This document shows positions 15,796 to 24,392 of a stretch of DNA of 64,000 bases, one piece after another (the first letter of the stretch is position 1; the number at the start of each line of letters is the position of its first letter). The translations under genes and the position numbers were made by a program. A model generated the notes under the pieces. It did not search any database. It saw nothing but the letters and a program-made list of their open reading frames with translations, and was not told the origin of the DNA. The stretch is taken from assembly GCF_004322755.1 (NCBI RefSeq), contig NZ_CP036401.1, forward strand, positions 2,728,001 to 2,792,000, given 5' to 3'. The DNA is from Pseudoduganella albidiflava (lineage in GTDB: Bacteria; Pseudomonadota; Gammaproteobacteria; Burkholderiales; Burkholderiaceae_D).

Positions 15796-17175
15796 ATGAC
15801 TTCCACCACTCCCGTCATCACCTCCATGCGCGCGATTCCCGTCGCGGGCCGCGACAGCATGCTGCTGAACCTGTGCGGTGCGCATGCGCCGTACTTCACG
15901 CGTAATATCGTGCTGCTGACCGACAGCGCCGGCCATACCGGCATGGGCGAGGTGCCGGGCGGCGAGGGCATCCTGAAGGCGCTGGAGCGGATCATCCCGC
16001 TGGTGGTGGGCACGCCGGTGGGCCGCTACCAGCGCACGTTGAATGGCTTGCGTGCCGCGTTCGGCGCGGGTGGCGGGATGCAGCACCAGGTCACCAATGA
16101 AGCGGAAGCGGCCGTGCTGCGCCAGCCGCACGAAATCAACCTGCGGCTGGATAACGTCATCACCGCGGTCGAAGCGGCGCTGCTCGACTTGCTGGGCCAG
16201 CACCTGGAGGTGCCGGTCTGCGAACTGCTCGGCAACGGGCAGCAGCGCGACAGCGTGACGATGCTGGCCTACCTGTTCTACATCGGCGATGCCGGCAAGA
16301 CGGATCTGCCGTACGTGCGCGCGGGCGACGTTTCCCATCCTGCTAATGACTGGTACCAGTTGCGCCACCGCGAGGCGCTGACGCCGGAAGCGGTGGCCGA
16401 CCTGGCCGATGCGGCGGTGGCGAAATACGGCTTCCGCGACTTCAAGCTGAAAGGCGGCGTGATGTCGCCGCACGATGAATTGCTGGCCGTGGCGGCGATC
16501 AAGGCACGCCACCCGCAAGGCAACGTGACGGTGGACCCGAACGGCGCCTGGTCGCTGGAGCAGGCCATCGCCGCGTGCAAGGGCAAGGGCCACCTGCTGG
16601 CCTACGCGGAAGACCCGTGCGGCCCGGAGAACGGCTATTCGGGCCGCGAGACGATGGCCGAGTTCCGCCGCGCGACCGGCATCCGCACCGCCACCAACAT
16701 GGTGGCCACCGACTGGCGCCAGATGGGCCACTCGCACCTGCTGGGCGCCGTCGACATCCCCCTGGCCGACCCGCACTTCTGGACCATGCAGGGTTCCGTG
16801 CGCCTGGCGCAGCTGTGCCACGACTGGGGCATGACATGGGGCTCGCATTCGAACAACCACTTCGACGTGTCGCTGGCGATGTTCACGCACGCGGCGGCCG
16901 CTGCGCCGGGCGAGATCACCGCGATCGATACGCACTGGATCTGGCAGGAGGGCACGGAACGGCTGACGCGCGACCCCCTGCGCATCGAGCAAGGCGCCGT
17001 GGCAGTGCCGGACAAGCCGGGCCTCGGCATCGAGCCGGACATGGAGCGCATCGAAGCCGCGCACGAACTCTATAAACAGGTGGCCGGCGGCGCCCGCGAC
17101 GATGCGATGGCGATGCGCTACCTGGTGCCCGGCTGGACCTACCATCCGAACAAGCCGAGTCTCGCGCGGGACTGA
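15796..17175 (+). CDS. gudD: Glucarate dehydratase
   Basis: A 459-residue enolase-superfamily enzyme dehydrating D-glucarate (and usually L-idarate) to 5-keto-4-deoxyglucarate. Diagnostic features: [24 protein letters not shown] start, the KxK base in [13 protein letters not shown], metal ligands in [13 protein letters not shown] and [30 protein letters not shown], and the catalytic His in [16 protein letters not shown]. Length matches family members (about 446). It is flanked by two paralogous GntR regulators, and the rest of the pathway (aldolase, dehydrogenase) is not in the window. The sugar-acid transporter at the left edge may supply substrate. Confidence 0.93.
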   Translation: MTSTTPVITSMRAIPVAGRDSMLLNLCGAHAPYFTRNIVLLTDSAGHTGMGEVPGGEGILKALERIIPLVVGTPVGRYQRTLNGLRAAFGAGGGMQHQVTNEAEAAVLRQPHEINLRLDNVITAVEAALLDLLGQHLEVPVCELLGNGQQRDSVTMLAYLFYIGDAGKTDLPYVRAGDVSHPANDWYQLRHREALTPEAVADLADAAVAKYGFRDFKLKGGVMSPHDELLAVAAIKARHPQGNVTVDPNGAWSLEQAIAACKGKGHLLAYAEDPCGPENGYSGRETMAEFRRATGIRTATNMVATDWRQMGHSHLLGAVDIPLADPHFWTMQGSVRLAQLCHDWGMTWGSHSNNHFDVSLAMFTHAAAAAPGEITAIDTHWIWQEGTERLTRDPLRIEQGAVAVPDKPGLGIEPDMERIEAAHELYKQVAGGARDDAMAMRYLVPGWTYHPNKPSLARD

Positions 17176-17243
17176 GTGGCCTGGCCAACACTGGATGCCG
17201 GCAAGCGAGCGGCGTTTGATGCTAACGACAGTGCCAGCGTCGT

Positions 17244-17324
17244 GGTGTCGGACACCGGTTCTTGCGTGAGGCGCAGGAATCGTCACCGAAAACCGGTGTC
17301 CGACACCCAAGGGTGTCCGACACC
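17244..17324. repeat. GGTGTCGGACACC palindromic repeats, cluster 2
   Basis: GGTGTCGGACACCGGTT (17244-17260) and its exact reverse complement AACCGGTGTCCGACACC (17291-17307) form a perfect 17-bp inverted repeat with a 30-nt loop. A further GGTGTCCGACACC follows at 17312-17324. It occupies the convergent gap between gudD and the second GntR gene. Confidence 0.8.
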
Positions 17325-17361
17325 AGCGGCGCGAGTGTGAACGGTGGGAACCGGCACAGCC

Positions 17362-18078
17362 TTATTCGTCAGCCGCAGGCACGAGGTACTCCGGATATCT
17401 GGCCCGGATCGCCGCCACTCCCTCCAGCGCGTCGCCCAAGCAGTGCCGCACGCACTCCATCGCGAGCCTGCCGTCACCACTGGCGATCGCATCGGCGATG
17501 CCGGCATGATCGGCCAGCAGACCCTGCGCGTCGGCGCGCGGCAGCAGCCGCTGCAGCCGTTGCAGATTGCCGCCCTGGCGCAGCAGCAGTTCCCACAGGT
17601 CGGCAAGCTGCCCGTGCTCGAACAGCTGGCGGTGGAACGCCGTGCCGGCGCGGTCGAACGCCGCTTCGTCCTGCAATTGCGCGGCCAGACGCTGCTGCGC
17701 GATGTGCTGTTCCAGCGCGAGACCCAGCGCCGCATCCGGCGCCCGCGGCAGGGTATTGACCACTTCCAGTTCCAGAGACAGCCGCAGCAGGTGCGCCTGC
17801 CGTGCCCCGTCCACGTCGATGCGGCTGACCGTCGTGGTCTGCTGCGGCACGATGTCGACCAGGCCTTCCTCGCCAAGCCGCGACAGCGCATCGCGCAGCG
17901 GGGTCGACGACAGGCCGTAGTAGTCCGCCAGCTCGTTGCGGTGCAGTTGCGTGCCGGGCGCCAGTACCAGCGTCACGATCAGTTCGCGCAGGTGGTCGAA
18001 CACCTGCGCCGAGGCGTTGCGCATGCGGTCGAGGCGGAAGGGGGCGGAGGGCAGGCCGGGGATCATGGATGTCTGCAT
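17362..18078 (-). CDS. GntR-family regulator, FadR/FCD type (copy B)
   Basis: A 238-residue paralogue of the regulator at 14912, aligning along its whole length (QVFDHLRELIVTLVLAPGTQ; GLSSTPLRDALSRLGEEGLV; IRARYPEYL near the C-terminus). In the FCD domain the aspartate that usually precedes the first metal-binding His is replaced: copy A has DQAFH, this one has GTAFH. Its ligand or metal use may therefore differ. The ATG at 18078 has a weak ribosome-binding site; 18066 is an alternative. It is convergent with gudD and at the edge of the AT-rich island. Confidence 0.8.
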   Translation of the reverse strand: MQTSMIPGLPSAPFRLDRMRNASAQVFDHLRELIVTLVLAPGTQLHRNELADYYGLSSTPLRDALSRLGEEGLVDIVPQQTTTVSRIDVDGARQAHLLRLSLELEVVNTLPRAPDAALGLALEQHIAQQRLAAQLQDEAAFDRAGTAFHRQLFEHGQLADLWELLLRQGGNLQRLQRLLPRADAQGLLADHAGIADAIASGDGRLAMECVRHCLGDALEGVAAIRARYPEYLVPAADE

Positions 18079-18578
18079 GGCGATAAACGGCGATTGTAGC
18101 GAACTTGCGATGACCTGCCGGCAAATGGGGCGAATCCTGCCGTCCAAGAGTATCGCAGTGCAATCCTGCGAAATGGCCCGAGCTGGCTCACGCAGGACGG
18201 CGCCTTCCAACCTTACGCGAGTATGCCCCTCCAACTCCTGTATTCAATCGCCTCCTCCGTTATCGAGTACTCCATCGCTGAAGTGACTACGACAACCAGA
18301 GGATTCTCGCAACAAAGGAGCAGGGACAGAATGAAGCATCGGTTGACGTTATTCACGCAGGTTCGATCCGATCACTAAAAATCAACCGACTCGGCCAGCC
18401 GCGCATCTCGATGAAATGTCTCAGCCAGGTGCCGGTTCACCCTTGCCCATACTGGAGGGTTCCTCGAAAAACCGAAGCGCAGCCGTGCAGCCGTACGACG
18501 AGCATCGCAGAGCGAAATGCAACGCGCGGCGGGTTTTTCGAGGCGCCTTCTAGTCACCACGTACAAACGGAGATAGGC
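18079..18578. other. Gene-poor boundary of the AT-rich island
   Basis: No convincing gene. A 15-codon ORF at 18331-18378 has a good AAGGAG ribosome-binding site (18315-18320) and begins MKHRLTLFTQV but stops at once; it may be a truncated gene end. Base composition falls from about 18,250 onwards, marking the left edge of the foreign-looking segment. Confidence 0.4.
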
Positions 18579-18783
18579 GTGTGTAAGCTCATCATTCCAA
18601 TGTTGTTAAGTTTTTTGGCCGCATGCCAGTTGGCCCGCGCCCCTAAGAACACAATCGACAGCAGCCAATCGTAGCTTCGCTCGATCGACTTGCTTAGTTA
18701 CAGATATGCAGTGCAAAAAGAACTCTGACTGTTGTTCGAACACCTGTGAGCCTGTTGGAAATTATGGGGGAATGTGCAAATAA
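18579..18783 (+). pseudogene. Small secreted cysteine-rich (knottin-like) peptide, frameshifted
   Basis: A GTG start at 18579 has GGAG six bases upstream and opens a typical export signal, KLIIPMLLSFLAACQLARAP, with a possible lipobox (LAAC); this frame stops at 18674. The +1 frame, open from 18610 to the TAA at 18781-18783, then reads ...STCLVTDMQC, KKNSDCCSNTCEPVGNYGGM, CK. The cysteine spacing is C-x6-C-x5-CC-x3-C-x9-C, the pattern of inhibitor cystine-knot peptides. The signal and cysteine core look like halves of one gene joined by a +1 shift, from mutation, sequencing error or recoding. No homologue is known to me, and function is unknown. Confidence 0.4.
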
Positions 18784-18931
18784 TTTCCCTCAGGGCGGCT
18801 GTCCGCCATGAGTTCGTGTAATTGGTAAAAAATCGCTGCAGCTTGGCCTTAATATACCTGGAAGTTCAGTTTTCAGCCACGTCTGCATTATTACGTCCAC
18901 GCATTCCAAATTCATAGAAATGGAGCAAATC

Positions 18932-19348
18932 ATGAGCATGTGCACATATGCAGGTCAAGAATATTCCGAAGGGTCTGTAATCTGCCAGGGTGGGCGACTG
19001 ATGAAGTGTCAGGGCGGCAACTGGGGAGACACAGGAGCGAGCTGCTCTAATGCTATTTCAGAGGAGGGGTATTCTAAGATTTCAGAAGCGCTAGGATTTC
19101 TGAATATAAAACGGGTAGATATGACTCCTGCCGACGCGCGTCCTGTCAACTCCACCTGGTTTGCAGCACTGGAGTTGCTGTCGGAAAATTCGGGAATGTA
19201 CTACGGGCCTTGGAATAATAGCTTCTCAAGCGCTTGTGTTAATACGGGATTTGTTTCCGTTATCGCGCGTGATGCGATGACGCGCCCACCTGAAGTAGTT
19301 GGGACCTGCTCCGGATATCAGATCGTAATGGTTGAGACCCAGTATTAA
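18932..19348 (+). CDS. Unrecognised cysteine-containing protein in AT-rich island
   Basis: A 138-residue protein. The ATG at 18932 was chosen over one 12 bases upstream because GGAG (18922-18925) then sits correctly. The N-terminal 40 residues carry a Cys/Gly/Trp pattern, CTYAGQEYSEGSVICQGG then LMKCQGGNWGDTGASC, faintly like short DUF1496-type motifs or extracellular binding modules; the rest (Tyr, Trp and Ser rich, two more cysteines near the C-terminus) is not recognised. No signal peptide is evident. It lies 148 bp after the frameshifted cysteine-rich peptide. Codon use is less GC-biased than the flanking genes, suggesting recent acquisition. Confidence 0.6.
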   Translation: MSMCTYAGQEYSEGSVICQGGRLMKCQGGNWGDTGASCSNAISEEGYSKISEALGFLNIKRVDMTPADARPVNSTWFAALELLSENSGMYYGPWNNSFSSACVNTGFVSVIARDAMTRPPEVVGTCSGYQIVMVETQY

Positions 19349-19879
19349 TACCCGTACATTCTCGTCAGCGTACGCTGTGAACATTCATGGAATGTTAGCG
19401 AAGCCACATAGCCGCCGTTGGTTATTGGAAAGATAGTCTGCCTACGGCGGCTCCCAAAACGAAAATTGTCACCTAGAAATAAAGTTGGCAACTATATATG
19501 AGATTCCTTCAGCATTGCCGATTCGAGATTACTTTGTTATGAATAACTTTTCAAGATGCGATTTGCAAAATGTCGTGATGATGTGATGCGACGGGCCAGA
19601 TTGTTAGTCTAAAACTAAGCACCGGAAAATAATGTCCTGTCGCTCGTTAGAACGGCATTGGCTCATTCCACTTAGGAGATTGTTCGCCATGCTGGCCGCT
19701 TTTCCGCTATACGTGTCCGGCGCGACAGCTAATAAATAACCTGTAACGGATCGGGCACGGCTCGGCCCGGCTGCACAGTTGCCACGGAATTTTTGATTTT
19801 CCGAAGTGTCCGGCCGCTAGTTTATTTGTGCAATTTTTAAATCATATTTCAGTTTAAATTTTATGAATAGGAGTATGTC
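19349..19879. other. AT-rich stretch without a supported gene
   Basis: Nothing coding can be supported over 531 bases. A 16-codon ORF near 19,689 (MLAAFPLYVSGATANK) has an AGGAG upstream but is too short to judge. The last 60 bases are very AT-rich and probably contain the promoter of the next gene. Confidence 0.4.
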
Positions 19880-20449
19880 ATGCCGAAATTAGCGTTTGCT
19901 GGAGTGCTTCTCGTCCTTTCCACAAATTCATCTGGGCAGACTATCCAGCCTCCATTAACGTCGTTATTGGTATGCTCTGAATCAAAGACCAATGATGATA
20001 ATAATATATATTTTACGCTGGCAGACAATACGAATACTAGAGTTGTTAAAGTTTACCCAGATATGAGTGCTGGAGAAAAATGCAACGCAATTGAAAATTT
20101 GGCTCGGGAGTATAACCTTGAAACCAAGCGTGTTAGGGAGAATAAAATTCTGGTGTTGAGTGAAATTAATTATATTTCGCACCCTGGTAAATCGTATATC
20201 CCGCCAAGATTCTGCATTGAAATAGAAAATATATCATTTAGCAATGCGACCGAAATTTCAGGCCTTCCATTTGAAGAGAAAATTGACTATAAGCCGTGGT
20301 GGATGAAAGAAGAAAATTCCTACCCTTTTTATTATAGGATATGGCGTTCGACCGAGGTCATATATATTTTTATGCTAATAAACAAGTGCGTGGTAGATGT
20401 TGAGACTGAACCGATCAGTATGCTTCTACAGAATAAGCTACCGGATTAA
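19880..20449 (+). CDS. Unrecognised exported protein in AT-rich island
   Basis: A 189-residue protein starting at an ATG with AGGAG 8 bases before it. The N-terminus MPKLAFAGVLLVLSTNSSGQ looks like a short signal peptide, so a periplasmic location is likely. The mature part is rich in Asn, Ile, Lys and Glu with AT-rich codons (ATA, AAT), in sharp contrast to the chromosome around it. Four cysteines remain, including VCSESK, EKCNAI, RFCIEIENI and NKCVVDVE, which could form two disulfides. I recognise no domain. Its setting beside an IS remnant and other orphan genes points to horizontal transfer. Confidence 0.65.
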   Translation: MPKLAFAGVLLVLSTNSSGQTIQPPLTSLLVCSESKTNDDNNIYFTLADNTNTRVVKVYPDMSAGEKCNAIENLAREYNLETKRVRENKILVLSEINYISHPGKSYIPPRFCIEIENISFSNATEISGLPFEEKIDYKPWWMKEENSYPFYYRIWRSTEVIYIFMLINKCVVDVETEPISMLLQNKLPD

Positions 20450-20543
20450 GTGCTAATTATGTCCAGTCGCATCTAATTATGGGTATATTTAAGGAGGCGC
20501 TGAAATACTCACCGAATGGGCCAGATTTATGTGAGGTGCATCT

Positions 20544-20702
20544 ATGGCTGAGGCAGAGCGAAATCGCCGTTTAAAGGCCGCCGAAGGGTTTGAGTCGGTC
20601 GTTTTCGAGCTGTTCTCGAATAGCGAAGCTTTTCGCCGTGCACTGGCGCAAGGAGTACTGACTGATGTGTCGAGGCGTTCCACGCATGACGCGGTGATTT
20701 GA
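20544..20702 (+). CDS. Possible small helical protein
   Basis: A 52-codon ORF with GAGG seven bases before its ATG, reading MAEAERNRRLKAAEGFESVV and ending in a helical, charged tail with TGA at 20700-20702. No relative is recognised. It lies immediately beside the decayed IS5 element and may be real, or a piece of a gene interrupted by the insertion. Confidence 0.3.
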   Translation: MAEAERNRRLKAAEGFESVVFELFSNSEAFRRALAQGVLTDVSRRSTHDAVI

Positions 20703-20765
20703 CCGGCAGTGGATCAGGTTAAAGACAGGTTGTCGAGAGCGGCGTTTTACACGTAGTCTTGTCGT

Positions 20766-21400
20766 TCAGAAGGGCGCCAGGCAGCCATCCTTCAAAAAGA
20801 CGAGGCGTTTCAAGTTGTAGCTGGCCGCTTTGAGATTCAGGGCAAGGTGGTTCGTACAATATCGATACAGCGCGCGAGCCTGTCACCCATCTGGGCCAAG
20901 GCGCCCGAAATTATGCTCGACGCGCGCTCGCGGTGTGGCAATACGGCGAGTGCGCTGCTTCTGGATCTCGAAAGTACCTTTCATAGCATGCATCCGGCGC
21001 CGAATGTGGACGCGCCAGCCAGCGTGCTTCAGGTTCGTTCCCGTTCAATGCTGGGATAGCTGCGATGGGCATAGACGTCGCGGCTAGTGTTGGAAGCATT
21101 GAGTAGCGTTTCGAAGTCCTTGGTGTCGGCCACTGCGGCATGCGTGACCGCGATTTTCCGTATCAGCTTGCAGCGTTTGTCTATGCTGGCGTGGAGCATG
21201 TAGCCGAAGTGGTTCTTGCCATGCTTTTTGGTCCACTTCGCATCGACATCTTTCTGGGCACGTTTGTGCGGCTTCAGTCCAGCGGCACGCTGCCTTGTTT
21301 GACGGTCTCGGCTTCGGAGCAAGGTCTCTGGCTCTGGAGCTCATCGTCAAGACTCGCTGCGAAGTCCTCGAATAATGGCAACTGCCTGCCCAAACGACTA
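20766..21400 (-). mobile_element. Decayed IS5-family transposase
   Basis: On the minus strand, pieces of one IS5-type transposase appear in order but in different frames: LPLFEDFAASLDDELQ near 21,370; KDVDAKWTKKHGKNHFGYML then DKRCKLIRKIAVTHAAVADT and NTSRDVYAHRSYPSIERE around 21,050-21,290; QKQRTRRIATPRARVEHNFG around 20,900-20,960; and LKAASYNLKRLVFLKDG just before the final stop at 20766. Stops and several frameshifts separate them and the N-terminal third is missing or unrecognisable, so it is inactive. It marks the right end of the island and lies upstream of the hybrid kinase gene. Confidence 0.8.
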
Positions 21401-21637
21401 CACTGACCTGGATGCATCGTGGTGCTGGCATGCCCACGATGCACGTCGAACGCTGTTGGTCGGCAATGATTTGCTTTGGAGTCGATCGGCGCGTCGTATC
21501 TACCTGCCTGGTGGGTGGGCCGCGGCGGAACGTCTCGACCAATCGTGCTGCAGTCATGCCGAGGTGGTCTTCCGCAAGCTTGGCGCGTCCCGCCCAAGAT
21601 GAAGCGCGGTAGCGTCGATTTACCCGGAGAACTCGAT

Positions 21638-23485
21638 ATGGACTGGCATGCCGCGTTCCGTTTTGCGCCTCTGCCCCGCGAGGTCGAGTGCAAGCAGATC
21701 GAGATCGTTTTCGAGGGATCGATCAAGAGTCTCGTCGCCAGTCTGATTGCAATGATCCTGATCGTCGGTGGCATACTGCTGATATCGTCCACGGGGACTC
21801 CAATGCCAGGTTGGGCCTGGATTTCCCTGGCCATCTGGGCCAGCCTCATTACCGCATTCTCGATCCGTGGAATCCTGATTGTCCGCAGGTACTTGAAAAT
21901 AAAGCCCGATCTGGACAGCACGCGCGCATGGGGCCGCAGGCTCGCTATCAATGACGGGCTGGTGCTGGGCATATTGTGGGGGAGTCTGGGATTCGTAGTC
22001 ATGGGTTTGCGATCGGAGCACCACGTCACTTTCGCCATCGCGGCCCTCGCCCTGGTCACCATGGCCGGGGCCGGCTCGAAAGGTCCATGGCGACCTATCG
22101 CCGTCCTGTTCGTCATCTCCACGACATCCGTCTTTTCTATCGCACTGTTGGTCCAGTCGAGTGCCAATCCCATTCTTGCCGCTGGCTTCCTCCTATATGC
22201 CTTCACGTCGCTGGCATTTGCGCGACAACACCAGCACGTCGTGCGGCGAATCATCGATCTCAATATTGAAAATGAGCACTTGCTAAAAACTGCACGGGAA
22301 TCGATGCTGGCTCTCGAGGAAGCCAAAATGGCTGCCGATCAGGCAAACCTGGCGAAGAGCCGGTTCCTCGCTGCGGTGAGTCACGACCTGCGTCAGCCCA
22401 TGCACGCCATATCGCTTTATCTCGCGTACCTCCGCTCGATTGTCAGCGACGAGGTCGCCCGAGCCGCCGTCGATAAAGTAGAGGGTGCCGCAGGTGCGAT
22501 GGAGGAACTGCTGAGTGTAGTCCTGGATCTTTCCAAAGTAAGCCTCGGGGCCGTTCAGCCTGCAGAGAAAGTGTTTGATTTCCGGCGCATGTGCGAGGAA
22601 CTCGATTTGCAACTGGCGCCACCTGCGGCCGAGAAAGGACTCGAGCTCGCATTCAGTGCGGAACACATCATGCTTCGCACCGATCCGGTATTGCTGGAGC
22701 GGATCGTGCGTAACCTCTTGCTGAATGCCATACGATATACCAACGAGGGTCTGGTACGGGTACATGCGACCACGCACAACGGCGTTGCAATGATCCATAT
22801 TGCCGACACAGGCGTTGGAATCAAACTCGAGGAGCGCGAGAGAGTATTCGAAGAGTTTTATCAGGTCAACAATCCGGAGAGAGACCGGACGAAAGGAATG
22901 GGGCTCGGACTGGCTATCGTAAAACAGCTCTGCCAGGTGCTGGGGATCACCATACGCCTGAAGTCACAGTTGGGCAAAGGCACTGTTGTGAGGCTGAGCG
23001 TACCTGGCGTTGCGGCGCCTGCCTCGGGCCTCGGCCCCGATGAGTCGGCACAAGAGTGCCTGCCCGATTGCCTTTCCGGTGCCACCGTGCTGGTCATCGA
23101 AGATGATCCGCTGGTACTCGACAGCATGGAGCTCGTCCTTGCGTCGTTCGGTTGCCATGTGCTCAGTTCGACGAACGGGGCTCAAGCGCTCGAGCGGATT
23201 GCGGCTGGGGAGCGAGTACCCGACATTATCATCTCCGATTATCGATTGCCGAACGGCGAGACCGGTATCGACGCAGTCCATCTGGTACGGCACCGGTTGC
23301 ATGAGTCATTCGATATCGAACCGATGACGCCTGCCGTACTAATAACCGGGAACACGTCCCCCGAGGAGCTGGCACACGCGATGCACTACAAGCTGCCAGT
23401 CCTGTATAAGCCGGTCGGTGGTGCCGCCCTGCGGCGCACGCTGAGTTCACTCATCGACGCTTACCGGCGCGAGTTGATATCGTGA
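21638..23485 (+). CDS. Hybrid histidine kinase with C-terminal receiver
   Basis: A 615-residue inner-membrane sensor. N-terminal residues about 25-200 contain six or so hydrophobic segments and no obvious extracellular domain. A short coiled coil leads to HisKA with the phospho-acceptor His249 in SHDLRQPMHAISLYL. The HATPase domain shows NAIRYTNEG, DTGVGIKLEE and GMGLGLAIVKQL. A receiver follows (VLVIEDDPLVLDS; Asp534 in IIISDYRLPNGETG; LYKPVGG). The ATG at 21638 follows CCGGAGAACTCGAT. It overlaps the convergent response-regulator gene by 25 bp. The signal is unknown. Confidence 0.88.
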   Translation: MDWHAAFRFAPLPREVECKQIEIVFEGSIKSLVASLIAMILIVGGILLISSTGTPMPGWAWISLAIWASLITAFSIRGILIVRRYLKIKPDLDSTRAWGRRLAINDGLVLGILWGSLGFVVMGLRSEHHVTFAIAALALVTMAGAGSKGPWRPIAVLFVISTTSVFSIALLVQSSANPILAAGFLLYAFTSLAFARQHQHVVRRIIDLNIENEHLLKTARESMLALEEAKMAADQANLAKSRFLAAVSHDLRQPMHAISLYLAYLRSIVSDEVARAAVDKVEGAAGAMEELLSVVLDLSKVSLGAVQPAEKVFDFRRMCEELDLQLAPPAAEKGLELAFSAEHIMLRTDPVLLERIVRNLLLNAIRYTNEGLVRVHATTHNGVAMIHIADTGVGIKLEERERVFEEFYQVNNPERDRTKGMGLGLAIVKQLCQVLGITIRLKSQLGKGTVVRLSVPGVAAPASGLGPDESAQECLPDCLSGATVLVIEDDPLVLDSMELVLASFGCHVLSSTNGAQALERIAAGERVPDIIISDYRLPNGETGIDAVHLVRHRLHESFDIEPMTPAVLITGNTSPEELAHAMHYKLPVLYKPVGGAALRRTLSSLIDAYRRELIS

Positions 23486-24183
23486 AGTTGTTCGGCAGGG
23501 GCAGGGAAGAGCAGATTCAACCTGCTGATCTGCGCTACCACTGCGGCTTTCCCCTCGTTTTGAATACCGAGCTTGAAAGACAAGTTCTTGACATGCGTTT
23601 TTACGGTAAGGTCTGATATTGTCCTGCCGCGCATGGCACTGATTTGATGTGCTATGTGCTTGTAAGTGAGACCCTGGACGCAGTATGCCGCCACCAGCCG
23701 TTCCATTTCCGTCAGTTTCCCGATATGCGTGCTGTCCGGGCGGGGGGCTGTCAGCAAGCCAGCGGACACTTCGATATTCTGTAGCATGGCCTCTGGAATA
23801 TACACGCCGCCATCGAGCGTCAAACGTACGGCACTCTGCAGTATTCGCTCGGATACGCCCTTTGGAATGAACCCCGTAGCGTGTTCCTTCAGGATGTCAC
23901 ACATGAGCCGGACATCCTCGCTACCCGAGACGACGACGATCCGCGGAAACACACCCAGCTCCTCGCACATCGCACGAAACTGTTTGACGGTGTCGACACC
24001 GCGACTGTCGCTGATGTTCAGGTCGAGCAGTACCAGAGTCATCTGAGGAACTCTCGACAACGCAGTGCGACTTTCCGCCATCGACGCGGCTTCATGGAAG
24101 CATGCATGCGGCAATACCGGTTTGAGGCAATGCGCCATCCCGCTGCGCAACGCTGGATGGTCATCGACGATCAGAATTTCCAT
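23461..24183 (-). CDS. LuxR/NarL-type response regulator
   Basis: A 240-residue two-component regulator: receiver domain (LIVDDHPALRSGM, phosphorylation site Asp54 in VLLDLNISDS, KGVSERILQSAV) and a C-terminal GerE/LuxR HTH (LTEMERLVAAYCVQGLTYKH, then VKTHVKNLSFKLGI). Between the two HTH helices there is an extended loop (ISAMRGRTISDLT), longer than in most NarL proteins. Its 3' end overlaps the hybrid kinase gene by 25 bp in convergent orientation. It is the likely phosphorylation partner of that kinase, though orientation means it has its own promoter. Confidence 0.88.
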   Translation of the reverse strand: MEILIVDDHPALRSGMAHCLKPVLPHACFHEAASMAESRTALSRVPQMTLVLLDLNISDSRGVDTVKQFRAMCEELGVFPRIVVVSGSEDVRLMCDILKEHATGFIPKGVSERILQSAVRLTLDGGVYIPEAMLQNIEVSAGLLTAPRPDSTHIGKLTEMERLVAAYCVQGLTYKHIAHQISAMRGRTISDLTVKTHVKNLSFKLGIQNEGKAAVVAQISRLNLLFPAPAEQLHDINSRR

Positions 24184-24392
24184 TTTGCACTTGCCGTTGC
24201 GGTGGCCGTAACAGGTATGAATAAACCTTGGAGAGTACTCGAAGTACTCGGATCAGAGGATATCAGATGCTGTGGTGTGGAGGCGCCGTCGCGGCACGCC
24301 ATCATGACTGGATAGCCACCAAGAGCCGCGCATGCGAAGGCGGGCGAACCTTGTGCCGCCTCCGATGCTGATTACGCCGCGGCCCCTGGAAG

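Noticed and set aside
18375..18566. A 63-codon minus-strand ORF at the island edge
   Set aside because: No ribosome-binding site, no recognisable motif, and it crosses the upstream region of the cysteine-rich gene. Too weak to call.
19410..19450. CCGCCGT...ACGGCGG inverted repeat as a terminator of the 138-residue gene
   Set aside because: Arms are seven bases with a loop of about 24 and no T-run, so it was not called.
20489..20683. A 64-codon minus-strand ORF opposite the 52-residue ORF
   Set aside because: The plus-strand ORF has a better ribosome-binding site. Neither has homologues I recognise, and only the better supported one was listed.
21476..21637. N-terminal extension of the hybrid kinase reading frame
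   Set aside because: The extra 54 codons lie beside IS-derived sequence and are not protein-like. The ATG at 21638 has a good ribosome-binding site.
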